A stretch of DNA of 64,000 nt from Hyphomicrobium sp. D-2 (GTDB lineage Bacteria > Pseudomonadota > Alphaproteobacteria > Rhizobiales > Hyphomicrobiaceae), in the NCBI RefSeq assembly GCF_029872155.1, contig NZ_JARXLA010000004.1:186001-250000 (forward strand), in the 5' to 3' direction. This document shows positions 33,496 through 43,418 of the stretch, piece after piece. The notes under the pieces are model-generated. The model was not told the origin of the DNA and ran no database searches. It worked only from the letters and a program-made list of their open reading frames with translations. The stretch's first letter is position 1. Every line of letters begins with the position of its first letter. A program made the position numbers and the translations under genes.

Positions 33496-34875
33496 ATGAC
33501 CGAGATGACCACTGCCGATCTGCCCACCAAGATCATGCCCGTTGGCGAAGGCGACAAGGATCTGCCGCACATCGTCATCGTTGGCGGCGGCGCGGGCGGG
33601 CTGGAGCTGGCGACCCGTCTGGGCAAGAAGCTGGGCAAGACCGGCCGCTGGAAAAAGAAGAAGGCGGACATCTCGCTGATTGAGAAGTCGCGCACGCACA
33701 TTTGGAAGCCGCTGCTGCATGAGATCGCGGCGGGCAGCATGGACGTGTCGCAGCACGAGCTGGAATATCAGGCGCAGGGCTACTGGCACGGCTTCAAGTT
33801 CCGCTACGGCGAGATGACCGGTGTCGATCGGGAAAAGAAGCTCGTCTATCTGGCGGCGACCTATGACGAGGAAGGCCGCGAGATCACGCCGGTGCGCTCG
33901 TTCCGGTATGACATTCTGGTGATTGCGATCGGCTCGGTCGGCAACGCGTTCGGAACGCCGGGCGTTGAGAAATACGCGATCATGCTGGATACACCCGTTC
34001 AGGCGGAGCGGTTCAACCGTCGCCTGATCAACGCGTGCGTGCGCGCCTATGCGCAGGAGGGCCCGGTGCTGCCGGGTCAGCTCGATGTTGCGATCATCGG
34101 CGCTGGCGCGACTGGCACGGAGCTGGCGGCGGAGCTGCATCGCACCGCGCGCGGCGTGGTTGCGTTCGGCCTCGACAAGATTGATCCAGAAAACGACATC
34201 AAGATCACGCTGATTGAAGCTGCGCCGCGCATTCTGCCGGCGTTGCCGGATCGCATTTCGCAGGGCGTATCGGAGACGCTGAAGGGTCTGAAGGTCGATA
34301 TCCAGACCAATTCGCGCGTTACCGAAGTGACCGACAAGGGCGTGCATCTTGCCAATGGCAATTTCATCCCCTCGGAGCTGGTCGTGTGGGCAGCGGGCGT
34401 GAAGGGTCCGGCCGTGCTGGGCAACCTCGGCCTTGAGGTCAGCAAGTCTAACCAGCTTGTGGTGTCGCCAACGTTGCAGACGAGCGATCCAAGCATCTTC
34501 GCGATGGGTGATTGCGCCTATCTGGTGCCGGAAGGCGAGACGCAGCCTATTCCGCCGCGTGCGCAGGCGGCGCATCAGGAGGCCTCGCACCTCTATACTG
34601 AGATCCAGCGCAAGCTGAAGGGCGAGCCGCTGCGTCCGTTTAAGTATCGTGATTTCGGATCGCTGGTATCGCTGGGCCACTATTCGACGGTGGGCAGCCT
34701 GATGGGCTTCGTCGTTGGACGCAGCTTCATCATCGAGGGGCTGTTCGCGAAGCTGATGTATCGCTCGCTGTACAAGATGCATGAAGTGGCCCTGCACGGG
34801 CCGTGGAAGGTGTTTCTGGACACGCTGTCACGCACGCTTACGCGACGCACCGAGCCGGTGGTCAAGCTGCACTGA
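33496..34875 (+). CDS. ndh: Type II NADH dehydrogenase (NDH-2)
   Basis: NDH-2 oxidises NADH and reduces quinone without pumping protons, at the inner face of the membrane. The 459-residue protein has the FAD-binding GGGAGGLELATRLG near residue 28, the NAD-binding GAGATGTELAAEL near 200 and the second FAD contact SDPSIFAMGDCA near 330. A C-terminal amphipathic stretch (SLMGFVVGRSFIIEGLFAKLMYRSLYK) should anchor it. I choose the ATG at 33496, 11 bases after AAGAGG; a GTG at 33487 is possible. A strong terminator follows. Confidence 0.9.
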   Translation: MTEMTTADLPTKIMPVGEGDKDLPHIVIVGGGAGGLELATRLGKKLGKTGRWKKKKADISLIEKSRTHIWKPLLHEIAAGSMDVSQHELEYQAQGYWHGFKFRYGEMTGVDREKKLVYLAATYDEEGREITPVRSFRYDILVIAIGSVGNAFGTPGVEKYAIMLDTPVQAERFNRRLINACVRAYAQEGPVLPGQLDVAIIGAGATGTELAAELHRTARGVVAFGLDKIDPENDIKITLIEAAPRILPALPDRISQGVSETLKGLKVDIQTNSRVTEVTDKGVHLANGNFIPSELVVWAAGVKGPAVLGNLGLEVSKSNQLVVSPTLQTSDPSIFAMGDCAYLVPEGETQPIPPRAQAAHQEASHLYTEIQRKLKGEPLRPFKYRDFGSLVSLGHYSTVGSLMGFVVGRSFIIEGLFAKLMYRSLYKMHEVALHGPWKVFLDTLSRTLTRRTEPVVKLH

Positions 34876-34930
34876 CCTCCTGCTATTTCAGCACCGGCGA
34901 CTCCGTTCGCGGAGTCGCCGAGCGCCAACA

Positions 34931-34963
34931 AAAAAAGCCCTCGGAGAAATCCGAGGGCTTTCA
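34931..34963. terminator. Bidirectional rho-independent terminator
   Basis: A perfect 12-base stem (AAAGCCCTCGGA / TCCGAGGGCTTT) is closed by a GAAA tetraloop, with seven A on the left and T on the right. It lies between the converging NDH-2 and transglycosylase genes and can serve both. Confidence 0.9.
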
Positions 34964-34989
34964 GTTTATGCAATGTGCTTGCGTGCGGA

Positions 34990-36399
34990 TCAGCGGTTGC
35001 GGCGCAGCGCGTTGAGCAGTTCCGGCGTGGCGAACGAATCCGCTGGCAGGCCGAACTTGATCTGCACGTCCTTCACCGCAGCGCGGGTTTTTGCACCGGC
35101 CAAGCCGTCGACCTTACCGACATCATAACCGCGCGCCACCAGCTGACGCTGCAACTCCTTGGTGCCTTCATAGTCGAGGCCGTTGGTGTTGCCGCGACCC
35201 ATCCCCATTGCGCCCGCGCCATCGATGCGGGTCGAGAGATAGGCGGCGGTGGTGGCGTAGTTCAGCGAGTTGTTCCACTCGGTGTAGATGTCGAAGTTCG
35301 GATAGGCGAGGAACGCCGGACCGAAGCGGCCCATCGGCAGCAGCAGCGATGCTTGCAGGTCGTCGGATGCTACAGGGCTGCCATTCGGATACTGGATGCC
35401 CCACTGCGCCCACTGCGAGCGCGGCAGCTTGATGGCCAGGTCGGCCTTGTCCCACGGCAGATCGCGGGTGACGCGCACTTCCTCAAGCCAAGGCTCGTTG
35501 GAGCGCCAGCCGAGGTTCTTCATGTAGTTGGCGGTGGAGCCGATAACGTCACGGTCGTTCGAGAACAGATCGATGCGGCCGTCGCCATCATAGTCGATCG
35601 CGTAATCGAGATAGCGGGTCGGCAGGAACTGCGTCTGGCCGATCTCGCCAGCCCATGAACCGATCATGGTGGAGGGCGTCATGTCTCCGCGCTCGATGAT
35701 CTGCAGCGCTGCGATCAGCTCTTCGGTGAACATGTAGCTGCGGCGGCAATCATAGGCGAGGGTGACGAGCGCGGGCATGATCGGGAACTTGCCCATACCG
35801 GCGCCGAAGTCGCTTTCCAGTGCCCAGAAGCCGGTGATGACAGAGGCGGGCACGCCGAATTCCTTGGCGGCGCGATTGAACGTGTCGCTGTGCTGGGCAA
35901 TCTTGCGCTTGCCGGACACGACGCGGTTCTGCGTTGCCAGGCGCTTCTGGAAATCCAGGAAGCTCATGGCGAAGAACGACTGCTTGCGGTCGCGCTGGAT
36001 GATGGTGGGGTTGAGCTGGGTACCGTCGACAATGGCGACGGAACGGTTGCTCAGACCACGCTCGGCGGCGAGCTTGCGGAAGTCGCGCTTCCAGGCGTCA
36101 AACGACTGGGTGTTCTTGCAGTTGTCATTGGGCGGAGGATAGGGCGCCCGCTTTTCCGGGTGCGTCTCATGCGAGGTGACGGGCTGAACGCGGGAATTGG
36201 CGGCAACCTGCACCAGCGGCTGCAGATCAGTCTCAGCAGCCTGAGGCAGCTTCGGTAGCTGCGCGGAGCGGCTTGCGGCTCTTGGTGGTGGCTCCGTTTT
36301 GACGGCGGGAGAAGGCTCTTTCTGGGCCTGGGCGGGGTATCCCGCACCGAAAATGAAGGCCACGGCGGCAATTGCCGTACAGAATTTCAAAGCGTTCAT
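34990..36399 (-). CDS. Lytic murein transglycosylase (MltB-like) with peptidoglycan-binding domain
   Basis: The 469-residue secreted enzyme cuts the glycan strand with formation of 1,6-anhydro-MurNAc. A signal peptide (about 1-25) is followed by a Pro-rich linker. The SLT-2/MltB-type catalytic domain (about 105-395) contains the catalytic glutamate in [11 protein letters not shown] and [26 protein letters not shown]-terminal PG-binding_1 domain (about 405-469) reads [20 protein letters not shown]. The ATG at 36399 follows AAGGACG; a longer frame to 36489 would hide the signal peptide. The gene is divergent from lepA. Confidence 0.9.
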   Translation of the reverse strand: MNALKFCTAIAAVAFIFGAGYPAQAQKEPSPAVKTEPPPRAASRSAQLPKLPQAAETDLQPLVQVAANSRVQPVTSHETHPEKRAPYPPPNDNCKNTQSFDAWKRDFRKLAAERGLSNRSVAIVDGTQLNPTIIQRDRKQSFFAMSFLDFQKRLATQNRVVSGKRKIAQHSDTFNRAAKEFGVPASVITGFWALESDFGAGMGKFPIMPALVTLAYDCRRSYMFTEELIAALQIIERGDMTPSTMIGSWAGEIGQTQFLPTRYLDYAIDYDGDGRIDLFSNDRDVIGSTANYMKNLGWRSNEPWLEEVRVTRDLPWDKADLAIKLPRSQWAQWGIQYPNGSPVASDDLQASLLLPMGRFGPAFLAYPNFDIYTEWNNSLNYATTAAYLSTRIDGAGAMGMGRGNTNGLDYEGTKELQRQLVARGYDVGKVDGLAGAKTRAAVKDVQIKFGLPADSFATPELLNALRRNR

Positions 36400-36513
36400 C
36401 GGGCGTCCTTCGGCGTTTTTCACATTTTTCGAGGGTAACACAATCCCGCGGTATGTGGCCGCGTCAAGACACCGGCGGCCCTCGGGCATGCGGTATTTTC
36501 AGCCTTGCGAGAA

Positions 36514-36545
36514 AAAGGGGCTGCCAGCCAAGTTACAGCCCCTTT
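36514..36545. promoter_or_regulatory. Inverted repeat in the lepA leader
   Basis: AAAGGGGCTG and CAGCCCCTTT form a 10-base stem with a 12-base loop, 33 bases before the lepA start. In the lepA transcript it would fold close to the start; on the other strand it lies about 115 bases upstream of the transglycosylase start. The function is not known. Confidence 0.4.
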
Positions 36546-36577
36546 CTAGGCGGTTGGGGCAGTGCTATCTAGCCGCC

Positions 36578-38380
36578 ATGACCGATACCTCTCACATTCG
36601 CAATTTCTCGATCATCGCCCACATCGACCACGGTAAGTCGACGCTGTCCGACCGGCTGATACAGCTTTGCGGAAACGTCGCCGACCGGGAGATGAAGGAG
36701 CAAATTCTCGATTCGATGGAGATCGAGCGAGAGCGCGGCATCACCATCAAGGCGCAGACAGTGCGCCTCGATTACAAGGCCAAGGATGGCCAAATCTATC
36801 AGCTCAACCTGATGGATACCCCAGGCCACGTGGACTTCGCCTACGAGGTTTCCCGCTGTCTGGCGGCCTGTGAAGGCGCCATTCTGGTGGTAGACGCTTC
36901 CCAGGGTGTTGAAGCCCAGACGCTGGCCAATGTGTATCAGGCGATCGATAACAATCTCGATCTGCTGCCGGTGCTGAACAAGGTCGATCTTCCGGCCGCT
37001 GATTCCGATCGCGTGAAGCAGCAGATCGAGGACGTGATCGGCATCGATGCCTCGGATGCGATCCCCATTTCCGCCAAGACCGGCCTTAACGTCGAAGCTG
37101 TGCTGGAAGGCATTGTCGAACGCCTCCCGCCGCCGAAGGGCGATGTCACCAAGACGCTGAAGGCCCTGCTGATCGACAGCTGGTACGACGCCTATCTGGG
37201 CGTTGTCGTTTTGGTGCGCGTCATCGATGGCTCGCTGAAAAAGGGCCAGAAGGTCACGCTGATGTCCACCGATGCCAGCTATCAGGTGGAGCGGGTGGGC
37301 GTATTCCGGCCCAAGCAGCAGATGCTGGACAGTCTCGGTCCGGGCGAGGTGGGCTTCTTCACCGCTGCCATCAAGCAGGTGGCCGATACGCGCGTTGGCG
37401 ATACGGTGACCGATGCCAAGAATCCGACCAGCGAGCCGTTGCCGGGCTTCAAGCCGGCGCAGCCGGTGGTGTTCTGCGGTCTGTTCCCGGTGGATGCGGC
37501 GGACTTCGCCGATCTGCGCGAGGCGATGGGCAAGTTGCGCCTGAACGACGCCAGCTTCTCCTTCGAGATGGAGACTTCGGCTGCGCTGGGACTGGGCTTC
37601 CGCTGCGGCTTCCTGGGGCTTCTGCACCTGGAGATCATTACCGAACGTCTTGAGCGCGAGTTCAATCTCGATCTCATCACGACGGCGCCGAGCGTCATCT
37701 ATCACATCTATCTAACCGACGGCAGCATGGTGGAGATGCACAATCCGGCCGACATGCCGGAAACGACGCGCATCGACCGCATCGAAGAGCCTTGGATCAA
37801 GGCGACGATCATGGTGCCGGACGACTATCTGGGCAGCATTCTCAAGCTGTGTCAGGACCGGCGCGGCCGGCAGAAAGAGCTGACCTATGCGGGTAACCGT
37901 GCGATGCTGGTCTACGAACTGCCGCTGAACGAGGTGGTGTTCGACTTCTATGACCGCCTCAAGTCGATCAGCAAAGGCTATGCCTCGTTCGACTATCAGA
38001 TCATCGGCTATGAGCGGAACGATCTGGTGAAGCTGTCCATCCTCGTCAACGACGAGCCGGTGGATGCGCTGTCGATCATCGTGCACCGTACGCGCGCTGA
38101 AAGCCGTGGCCGTGCCATGTGCGAAAAGCTGAAAGAGCTGATCCGCCCGCACCTGTTCAAGATTCCGATTCAGGCGGCGATTGGTGGCAAGGTTATCGCG
38201 CGTGAAACGATCAGCGCGTTGCGCAAGGACGTGATCGCCAAGTGCTATGGCGGCGACATCAGCCGTAAGCGCAAGCTGCTGGAGAAGCAGAAGGCCGGCA
38301 AGAAGAAGATGCGCGAGTTCGGCCGCGTGGAAATTCCGCAGGAAGCCTTCATCGCCGCGCTGAAGATGGACGACGACTGA
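36578..38380 (+). CDS. lepA: Elongation factor 4 (LepA)
   Basis: LepA is a ribosome-bound GTPase that acts on stalled or assembling ribosomes. The 600-residue protein starts [22 protein letters not shown], with P-loop [13 protein letters not shown] (G3) and NKVDL (G4). The LepA-specific C-terminal domain is present, with [25 protein letters not shown] and the basic [16 protein letters not shown] near the end. The ATG at 36578 gives the family's usual N-terminus; the longer frame is an artefact. Confidence 0.96.
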   Translation: MTDTSHIRNFSIIAHIDHGKSTLSDRLIQLCGNVADREMKEQILDSMEIERERGITIKAQTVRLDYKAKDGQIYQLNLMDTPGHVDFAYEVSRCLAACEGAILVVDASQGVEAQTLANVYQAIDNNLDLLPVLNKVDLPAADSDRVKQQIEDVIGIDASDAIPISAKTGLNVEAVLEGIVERLPPPKGDVTKTLKALLIDSWYDAYLGVVVLVRVIDGSLKKGQKVTLMSTDASYQVERVGVFRPKQQMLDSLGPGEVGFFTAAIKQVADTRVGDTVTDAKNPTSEPLPGFKPAQPVVFCGLFPVDAADFADLREAMGKLRLNDASFSFEMETSAALGLGFRCGFLGLLHLEIITERLEREFNLDLITTAPSVIYHIYLTDGSMVEMHNPADMPETTRIDRIEEPWIKATIMVPDDYLGSILKLCQDRRGRQKELTYAGNRAMLVYELPLNEVVFDFYDRLKSISKGYASFDYQIIGYERNDLVKLSILVNDEPVDALSIIVHRTRAESRGRAMCEKLKELIRPHLFKIPIQAAIGGKVIARETISALRKDVIAKCYGGDISRKRKLLEKQKAGKKKMREFGRVEIPQEAFIAALKMDDD

Positions 38381-38657
38381 TCTGTGCCTGATGGTGAGCG
38401 TTGCGTGCGCTATGCAGGTTTTTGCGCACGCACGCTCATTGGCACGGCCTAGACGGCAACCTTTATGGGCCGTGCTGCGTTGATCGCTCGGGGCCGTCGC
38501 ACAGGGGACCCATGCGACGGAACCTTAGTCTCATCACCGTTCATGTGGACATGACATCGCCGCGCTGTTGCCGCGCGAATGCCATTGATGCGCGGCATTG
38601 TGCGCGCAACCCATGTATCTGGAATTTGATCGCCCTTGGCTTGAAAGGAACGTGACC

Positions 38658-38996
38658 GTGAAAGTGAAATCGTCTGTTGCCGCGCTTGTGTGTGCTTCAT
38701 TGCTGGTGCCGCTTGTTCAGACGCAGGCGGTCGCTGCGCCGCTGCCGAAGCCCGCGATCACTAATGCTGACAGTGACGTGACGCTGGTGCATCGCCGCGG
38801 CCGCGGTCCTGCCACCGGTGCTGCAATCATTGGCGGTCTTATCGCTGGCGCCATCATCGCTTCATCGGTGCGCGAAGGCCGTGCCGAAGAGCGCGATCTG
38901 CGCCGCTGCGAACGCGATTTCTACTCCTTCGATCGCCGCACCGGCACCTACATCAACCGCTACGGCGACGAGCGCATCTGCCCATATCTGCGCTAA
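38658..38996 (+). CDS. BA14K-family secreted protein
   Basis: The 112-residue protein has a signal peptide (to about residue 28, LVPLVQTQAVA). A glycine-rich hydrophobic segment (about 53-72, GAAIIGGLIAGAIIASS) precedes the BA14K signature CERDFYSFDRRTGTYINRYGDERICPYL at the C-terminus. BA14K proteins were named from an immunoreactive Brucella protein and are typical of Hyphomicrobiales; a lectin-like role has been proposed. The start is a GTG at 38658, 8 bases after AAGGA; a GTG at 38652 is possible. A strong terminator follows. Confidence 0.8.
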   Translation: MKVKSSVAALVCASLLVPLVQTQAVAAPLPKPAITNADSDVTLVHRRGRGPATGAAIIGGLIAGAIIASSVREGRAEERDLRRCERDFYSFDRRTGTYINRYGDERICPYLR

Positions 38997-39073
38997 ATCC
39001 TGCCGACATCCGCACGCGCATAATACGCGTGCATAGGGTGCGGTAATGCGTTGATGCAACAGGCAAGAATTAT

Positions 39074-39116
39074 AACGGGGCGCCGATTGAAAAATCGGCG
39101 CCCCGTTGCTTTTTTA
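39074..39116 (+). terminator. Rho-independent terminator after the BA14K gene
   Basis: A perfect 15-base stem (AACGGGGCGCCGATT with its complement), a GAAA tetraloop and a following GCTTTTTT make a textbook terminator. The remaining 280 bases up to the next gene show nothing else. Confidence 0.92.
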
Positions 39117-39402
39117 GAGACGCATACGGCGCATCGACGCAGTCGGTTAACCTTGCCGTATTCTTACCCAATCCTGTGGCAATGTGCGGCCAACCCGGAG
39201 CGGGCCGCTGTCGAGGCAGCGAGGCGCATACCGCCGCCCTTAACTGAGGCGAGACGGACCGGGGACTGAGCAGGATCGTTCACACGGCGGCTGGCTGATT
39301 GCGGCTCTGTGGGGGAATGGTCCGGCGTTTCAAACCGATCGGGCGCCAGCGATCCCATGCAGGGTAGGGCGGCCCGAAATCTCGACATATCCAGGAGTAC
39401 CC

Positions 39403-40125
39403 ATGATCAAGCGGCTCTCCACCGCAGCGATCTGCGTTGCGCTCGTTTCCATCCATTCCGCCGTTGCTGCGCCCAATCCGGGCTCGAAAACACCACGGCA
39501 GGCCAATGGAACCGCGGAAGTGAAAGCAGACCCCAGAACCAACGCCCAGTCAGAAACGAAGGCTGTCTACGGCGCTGACGTAAGGCCCGCCGAAGACAAG
39601 AAGCCTGTAAAGCGCCTGGCCGATGCCAGAGGCGCGCCGCGCAAGTGTCTCTCGGCGCCGGCGCGTGCGCTGCTCGATCAGATCGAAGAAAAGTTCGGTC
39701 CGGTGCGGGTTATCTCCACCTGCCGTCCGGGTGCGCGCATCGCGGGATCCGGCCGCATTTCACGCCATGCCAGCGGCAATGCGGTCGACTTTGATGCGGG
39801 CAACCGCAAAGGGGCGATCGTGAGCTGGCTCGTGGCCAACCACAAGAAGGGTGGCACGATGACCTATCCGAGCATGAGCCATATCCACGTCGATATCGGC
39901 CGCCACTTCGTTTCCCTGGCTGGTGGGCGCAAGACGGCCAGCCGTTCCAGCGGCAAGCGCAGCCGCCACGCTTCGTCGTCGGGCTCGCGCTACTATGACG
40001 GCGACGCCTACTACGGCGGACGTTCGTCGTATTCGTCGCGGGCGAGCTACGGTGGCGGCGGCAGCTATTACGGCAACGGCTCTGGCACCGGAAGCTATTC
40101 CGGCGGCTATGCCACGATTTACTGA
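39403..40125 (+). CDS. Peptidase M15-like (YcbK/DUF882-type) cell-wall protein
   Basis: The 240-residue exported protein has a signal peptide (about 1-22). The M15 domain (about 80-170) shows the zinc-site motifs SRHASGNAVDFDAG and SHIHVDIGRH. Such domains cleave or bind peptidoglycan stem peptides. After residue 180 the chain is a low-complexity Ser/Arg then Gly/Tyr/Ser tail (SYGGGGSYYGNGSGTGSY), unusual for a simple peptidase and perhaps a surface-binding region. AGGAG precedes the ATG. It is transcribed alone. Confidence 0.82.
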   Translation: MIKRLSTAAICVALVSIHSAVAAPNPGSKTPRQANGTAEVKADPRTNAQSETKAVYGADVRPAEDKKPVKRLADARGAPRKCLSAPARALLDQIEEKFGPVRVISTCRPGARIAGSGRISRHASGNAVDFDAGNRKGAIVSWLVANHKKGGTMTYPSMSHIHVDIGRHFVSLAGGRKTASRSSGKRSRHASSSGSRYYDGDAYYGGRSSYSSRASYGGGGSYYGNGSGTGSYSGGYATIY

Positions 40126-40204
40126 GGTTGCGGCCGGTTAGCCGGGGCGAGCATCGGTGCTTTTGCGCCGCTGCAGCGTCCGGAAGCCGATCACGAGAAT
40201 GTCC

Positions 40205-40241
40205 AAGAGGGCGTCAGGCGAAGGCTTGGCGCCCTTTTTTG
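40205..40241 (+). terminator. Rho-independent terminator after the M15 peptidase gene
   Basis: AGGGCGTCA pairs with TGGCGCCCT (one G-U pair) and is followed by TTTTTT. The rest of the 520-base gap before cspA holds the putative cspA promoter and leader. Confidence 0.75.
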
Positions 40242-40487
40242 TACCCCGGTTGAGAGGACGGCCCGTGCACGGAAGCGCAATCCGCGGGTTTCGGCAAGGA
40301 TTTGAACACCTTCCACCAAGAAATCCGCCGCAAAAATGCCGCGATTTGACAGCGGCGCAAACAGGCTTCAAGGTAATGCCACTTCTACGCCTTTCTATAG
40401 CAAGTCTTGAGAATCATGGGTCTTTGCTGTCGCACTTGGTCTCCGCACGGGGCCGAGAACAATTTCGTGTGCCTAACCAACGCCGCC

Positions 40488-40518
40488 TTGCCTTTCGGGC
40501 TGGACCAGTCCATATAAT
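40488..40518 (+). promoter_or_regulatory. Putative cspA promoter
   Basis: TTGCCT (40488-40493) and a consensus TATAAT (40513-40518) are 19 bases apart. A start near 40525 would leave a leader of about 120 bases containing a CCCGGGG/CCCGGG hairpin, in keeping with the long cold-responsive leaders of csp genes. Confidence 0.4.
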
Positions 40519-40647
40519 GCGGATCGAACACGCCTTGGTTCACTCTACGGCGGTGCCATCGTGCGCCGACACTGGACGTCTCCATCGCGCGATTTGATCT
40601 ACCCGGGGCAACCCGGGCAATTTGCCTACCTGCTTTGGAGAGACTTG

Positions 40648-40854
40648 ATGGCAAACGGCACCGTAAAGTGGTTCAACGGTCAAAAGGGCTATGGCTTCAT
40701 CCAGCCGGATGAAGGTGGCAACGACGTTTTCGTGCACATTTCGGCTGTTGAGCGCGCTGGCCTCTCGACTCTGCGTGAGGGTCAGAAGATCGCTTACGAG
40801 ACCGAGACCGGCCGGAACGGTAAGGTGGCTGCAGTTAACCTGCGTCCGCTCTAA
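40648..40854 (+). CDS. cspA: Cold-shock protein
   Basis: The 68-residue protein is a single OB-fold cold-shock domain and RNA chaperone. RNP1 is KGYGFIQPDEG (about 13-23) and RNP2 is DVFVHISAV (about 26-34). GGAG precedes the ATG at 40648. It ends with a strong terminator and stands just upstream of infA, so both genes serve translation under changing temperature. Confidence 0.96.
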   Translation: MANGTVKWFNGQKGYGFIQPDEGGNDVFVHISAVERAGLSTLREGQKIAYETETGRNGKVAAVNLRPL

Positions 40855-40876
40855 TCGACTGCGGATTTATTTCCGC

Positions 40877-40915
40877 TTAGGGGAGCGGGCGCGGTCTGCT
40901 CCCCTAATGCTTTTC
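40877..40915 (+). terminator. Rho-independent terminator between cspA and infA
   Basis: TTAGGGGAGC and GCTCCCCTAA form a 10-base stem around an 11-base loop, followed by GCTTTT. Confidence 0.85.
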
Positions 40916-40995
40916 TGACTTCCGATTTTTTGCACTCCCCGTGCTCACACGCGCAGCGGCGTCTGTCTGCAGCGCTGCTTCACCTAAGGAACCTG

Positions 40996-41280
40996 ATGGC
41001 CAAGGAAGAGATGCTCGAGTTCGAGGGCGTGGTGGAAGAAGTGCTTCCCGATGCCCGCTGCCGCGTGAAACTCGACAACGGACATGAAGTGGTCGCCTAC
41101 ACCTCTGGGCGTATGAAGAAAAACCGCATCCGTATCCTTGCCGGTGACCGTGTGACGATCGAAATGACGCCCTACGATCTGACGAAGGGCCGTATCAACT
41201 TCCGCCACAAGGATGTTCGCGCAGGTGGACCACCACCGCCGCCGCGCCCCGGTGGTCCAGGCAACTTCCGTCGCCGCTGA
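40996..41280 (+). CDS. infA: Translation initiation factor IF-1
   Basis: The 94-residue protein starts [32 protein letters not shown] and has the S1/OB-fold core of IF-1, with [31 protein letters not shown]. It occupies the ribosomal A site during initiation. The C-terminal 20 residues are a Pro/Gly/Arg-rich extension ([13 protein letters not shown]) not found in E. coli IF-1. TAAGGA precedes the ATG; the frame extends upstream without support. Confidence 0.95.
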   Translation: MAKEEMLEFEGVVEEVLPDARCRVKLDNGHEVVAYTSGRMKKNRIRILAGDRVTIEMTPYDLTKGRINFRHKDVRAGGPPPPPRPGGPGNFRRR

Positions 41281-41444
41281 TCTGATTGATGCCTGTGTCT
41301 GCGCATTGCGCGGGCGGTTTGATAGCCGGGTAACGCCGCAAGGCGTTGGCCCGGCTTTGTGTTTGGGCTGAGCTTCTCGCCCTCTTCAGTTCGTGTGCGG
41401 ACTGTCTCTTCGTGCCGCCGCTGCTTTGCTGCGCGTGCCAAGGT

Positions 41445-41542
41445 CTAGAGCCTTCCAGCGTTTCGTTGAATCGCGGAACGGCTCTAGCTGTCTGTTTGTC
41501 GTGCTTCTTCTCGGAAAACCGGTTCCCACTTTTCCGGAAGCA
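41445..41542 (+). repeat. Dispersed palindromic repeat, family B, copy 2
   Basis: It contains CTAGAG...CTCTAG arms with TGAATCGCGGAACGGCTC inside. GTGCTTCTTCTCGGAAAACC and GGTTCCCACTTTTCCGGAAG follow. The same modules occur at 24327-24497. The last part matches the rhizobial element with core AAACCGGTTCCCACTTTT. It takes up a third of the gap between infA and the nuclease gene. Confidence 0.7.
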
Positions 41543-41674
41543 TTCAGGGTGCGGCGGCAGGCGTTGTCTTGTTTTCAGCGCGCGGGCATCGTCGCCACAA
41601 TTCCCCCGTTGATTGCGTAATACGCACACGACTCCGCCAAGGTTGAGTCAAACGAATCAGCATTTGTTGGAGGC

Positions 41675-42415
41675 ATGTATGTATGTCTCTCGCGTTTGTT
41701 CTCCCGTCGACCGGTGGCGTCTGCGCTGGTTGGCGTTCTCGCATTCGGCGGACTGTCGTTGCTGCCCTCCGACGATGAAGCCGCAGCACGCGTTGTTGCC
41801 AGCGGCGATGCCACGCTCAGCGGAACCGCACGGGTGATCGACGGCGATACGCTGGAGATTGCTGGCCACCGCGTACGCCTTGAGGGGATTGATGCTCCGG
41901 AGACGGGGCAGGTGTGCGCCCGCTCCGGTGGTTCAGGCAGCTGGAGATGCGGTGAAGCGGCGGCCGAGCGGCTGGCCAGCCTCGTCTTCCAGCGCACGGT
42001 GAGTTGCGAAAACCGGGGCTATGACAAATATCGCCGGATGCTGGGCATCTGCTTTGTCGGCGACACCGACGTCAACGCGCAGCTTGTACGCGAAGGCCTT
42101 GCCTGGGCGTTCGTGAAGTATTCGGACACCTATGTGCGCGAGGAAGCGCAGGCGCGCGCGTTGCGTGCGGGTGTGTGGCAGGCTGAAACCGCGCCGGCAT
42201 GGGAATATCGCGAGCAGCGTTGGGCGCATGCGGAGCAGGTCGCGCCTGAGGGCTGCGCCATCAAGGGCAACATCACAGACAAGGGCCGCATCTACCACAT
42301 GCCGTGGGGCCCCTGGTACGGCAAGGTGAAGATTGAGGAGGCAAAGGGCGAGCGCTGGTTCTGCAGCGAGGCGGAAGCGGCCGATGCGGGCTGGCGGCCG
42401 GTGGTGGCGCAGTAG
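41675..42415 (+). CDS. Thermonuclease-family protein with C-terminal sunset-like domain
   Basis: The 246-residue exported protein has an N-terminal hydrophobic signal/anchor (about 12-32). A staphylococcal-nuclease fold (about 48-165) contains VIDGDTLEIAGHRVRLEGIDAPETGQ and RRMLGICFVGDTDVNAQLVREGLAWAF, with the catalytic Asp/Arg/Glu set. The last 50 residues (CAIKGNITDKGRIYHMPWGPWY to WFCSEAEAADAGWRPV) match the small sunset/ExoI-type domain, often found with secreted nucleases. The ATG at 41675 is only one base from GGAGG, so the exact start is uncertain. Target and role are unknown. Confidence 0.85.
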   Translation: MYVCLSRLFSRRPVASALVGVLAFGGLSLLPSDDEAAARVVASGDATLSGTARVIDGDTLEIAGHRVRLEGIDAPETGQVCARSGGSGSWRCGEAAAERLASLVFQRTVSCENRGYDKYRRMLGICFVGDTDVNAQLVREGLAWAFVKYSDTYVREEAQARALRAGVWQAETAPAWEYREQRWAHAEQVAPEGCAIKGNITDKGRIYHMPWGPWYGKVKIEEAKGERWFCSEAEAADAGWRPVVAQ

Positions 42416-42655
42416 CGGTTGGTGTCAGGCCAGCTCTGCCGAGCGAGATGACCAAGCCTGCGTGGCTCTGTGCAGTGCTGCTTCAATTGGGCTTGCGTCA
42501 GGACGCGTTTGGTTCGGTCTGCGTTGCAGTGCTCGATTTCGTCATCGGGTGCGGATGTGTTGATCTGTGTCCGTGCATGTATCGTTTACCGATATTTGTG
42601 CGCGTAACTTCGCAGTGCTTTGACTGACGCGCATGAGCTTGAGGCATTGGCATAA

Positions 42656-42700
42656 CAAAAACGCCCCCTGCGGCAGTGCCGAGGGGGCGTTTGCATTTTT
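42656..42700. terminator. Rho-independent terminator between converging genes
   Basis: AAACGCCCCC and GGGGGCGTTT with an inner CGGC/GCCG stem are flanked by A on the left and T on the right, so the structure can end both the nuclease transcript and the SH3-protein transcript. The rest of the 300-base gap shows nothing. Confidence 0.85.
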
Positions 42701-42722
42701 TGTGACCGTTACGCGCTGAAAA

Positions 42723-43418
42723 TCAGCGGCGATATTCGCCGCGATCAGGTCCGCGGTCGCCACCGCCGCGGTGATCTCCGCCACGGTGGTCGTTGCCGCG
42801 ACGGTCATCACGACGATCAGGGCCGCGGTGATCGTGTCCGCGGCTATCACGGCGATCCGGACCGCGATAGTGGTCATGGTTGCGATGATGCGGCTGACGG
42901 TTCCAGCGCTGTGGCGGCGCCTTCATGCCACGCGGAGCGTTATAGCCATCGCGCCACCAGCCAGCACGGCGCTGACCTGGAGGAGGTGCGCGCCAACCCG
43001 GGCGCGGCCGTACCTTGTAGCCGTACCAGCGATTGCGCTCGGCGTACCAGGGGCGTCCGACGTAGTAGCGGCCCCAGTAATCGCGGGCGCTGAAGGTGAC
43101 ATACGGAATGCGGAATGCTGCCAGCCCGATATCGGGCACGGCAACCATGTTGCCGCGATAATCGAAGGCCAGATATTCGCTGTAAACCCAACCGCGATCC
43201 GGTCCCCAGCGAACATCGCACCACGATTCATCGCGCAGGCAGCCTTCAATGTAGATTGGCTCACCTTCGGGGATGACGCCGATGCTCGGGAAGTCGATGT
43301 CGGGTCCGGTGCGCATATTCACGTTGGCGGTCGAGTACCCGGGCTCTGCCTGGGCCGCCGCCGTGATGCCAAGCGTCGCCAGAACGGCGACGGCGGCAAG
43401 GAAGCTTCGCATTATCAT
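42723..43418 (-). CDS. Secreted SH3b-domain protein with Arg/Asp/His/Gly-rich tail
   Basis: The 231-residue protein has a signal peptide (cleaved after the AAAQA segment near residue 25). An SH3b domain (about 27-85) reads STANVNMRTGPDIDFPSIGVIPEGEPIYIEGC and WGPDRGWVYSEYL. A middle part is aromatic-rich (YWGRYYVGRPWYAERNRWYGY), and the last 70 residues are a low-complexity HDHRGPDRRDDRRG-type tail. SH3b domains bind cell-wall peptides. The start is put at 43418 so that the signal peptide is intact; the frame reaches 43466. Confidence 0.82.
   Translation of the reverse strand: MIMRSFLAAVAVLATLGITAAAQAEPGYSTANVNMRTGPDIDFPSIGVIPEGEPIYIEGCLRDESWCDVRWGPDRGWVYSEYLAFDYRGNMVAVPDIGLAAFRIPYVTFSARDYWGRYYVGRPWYAERNRWYGYKVRPRPGWRAPPPGQRRAGWWRDGYNAPRGMKAPPQRWNRQPHHRNHDHYRGPDRRDSRGHDHRGPDRRDDRRGNDHRGGDHRGGGDRGPDRGEYRR

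Noticed and set aside
36299-36577. 93-residue extension of LepA
   Set aside because: It overlaps the divergent transglycosylase gene and its signal peptide, and LepA homologues begin at the MTDTSHIRN position.
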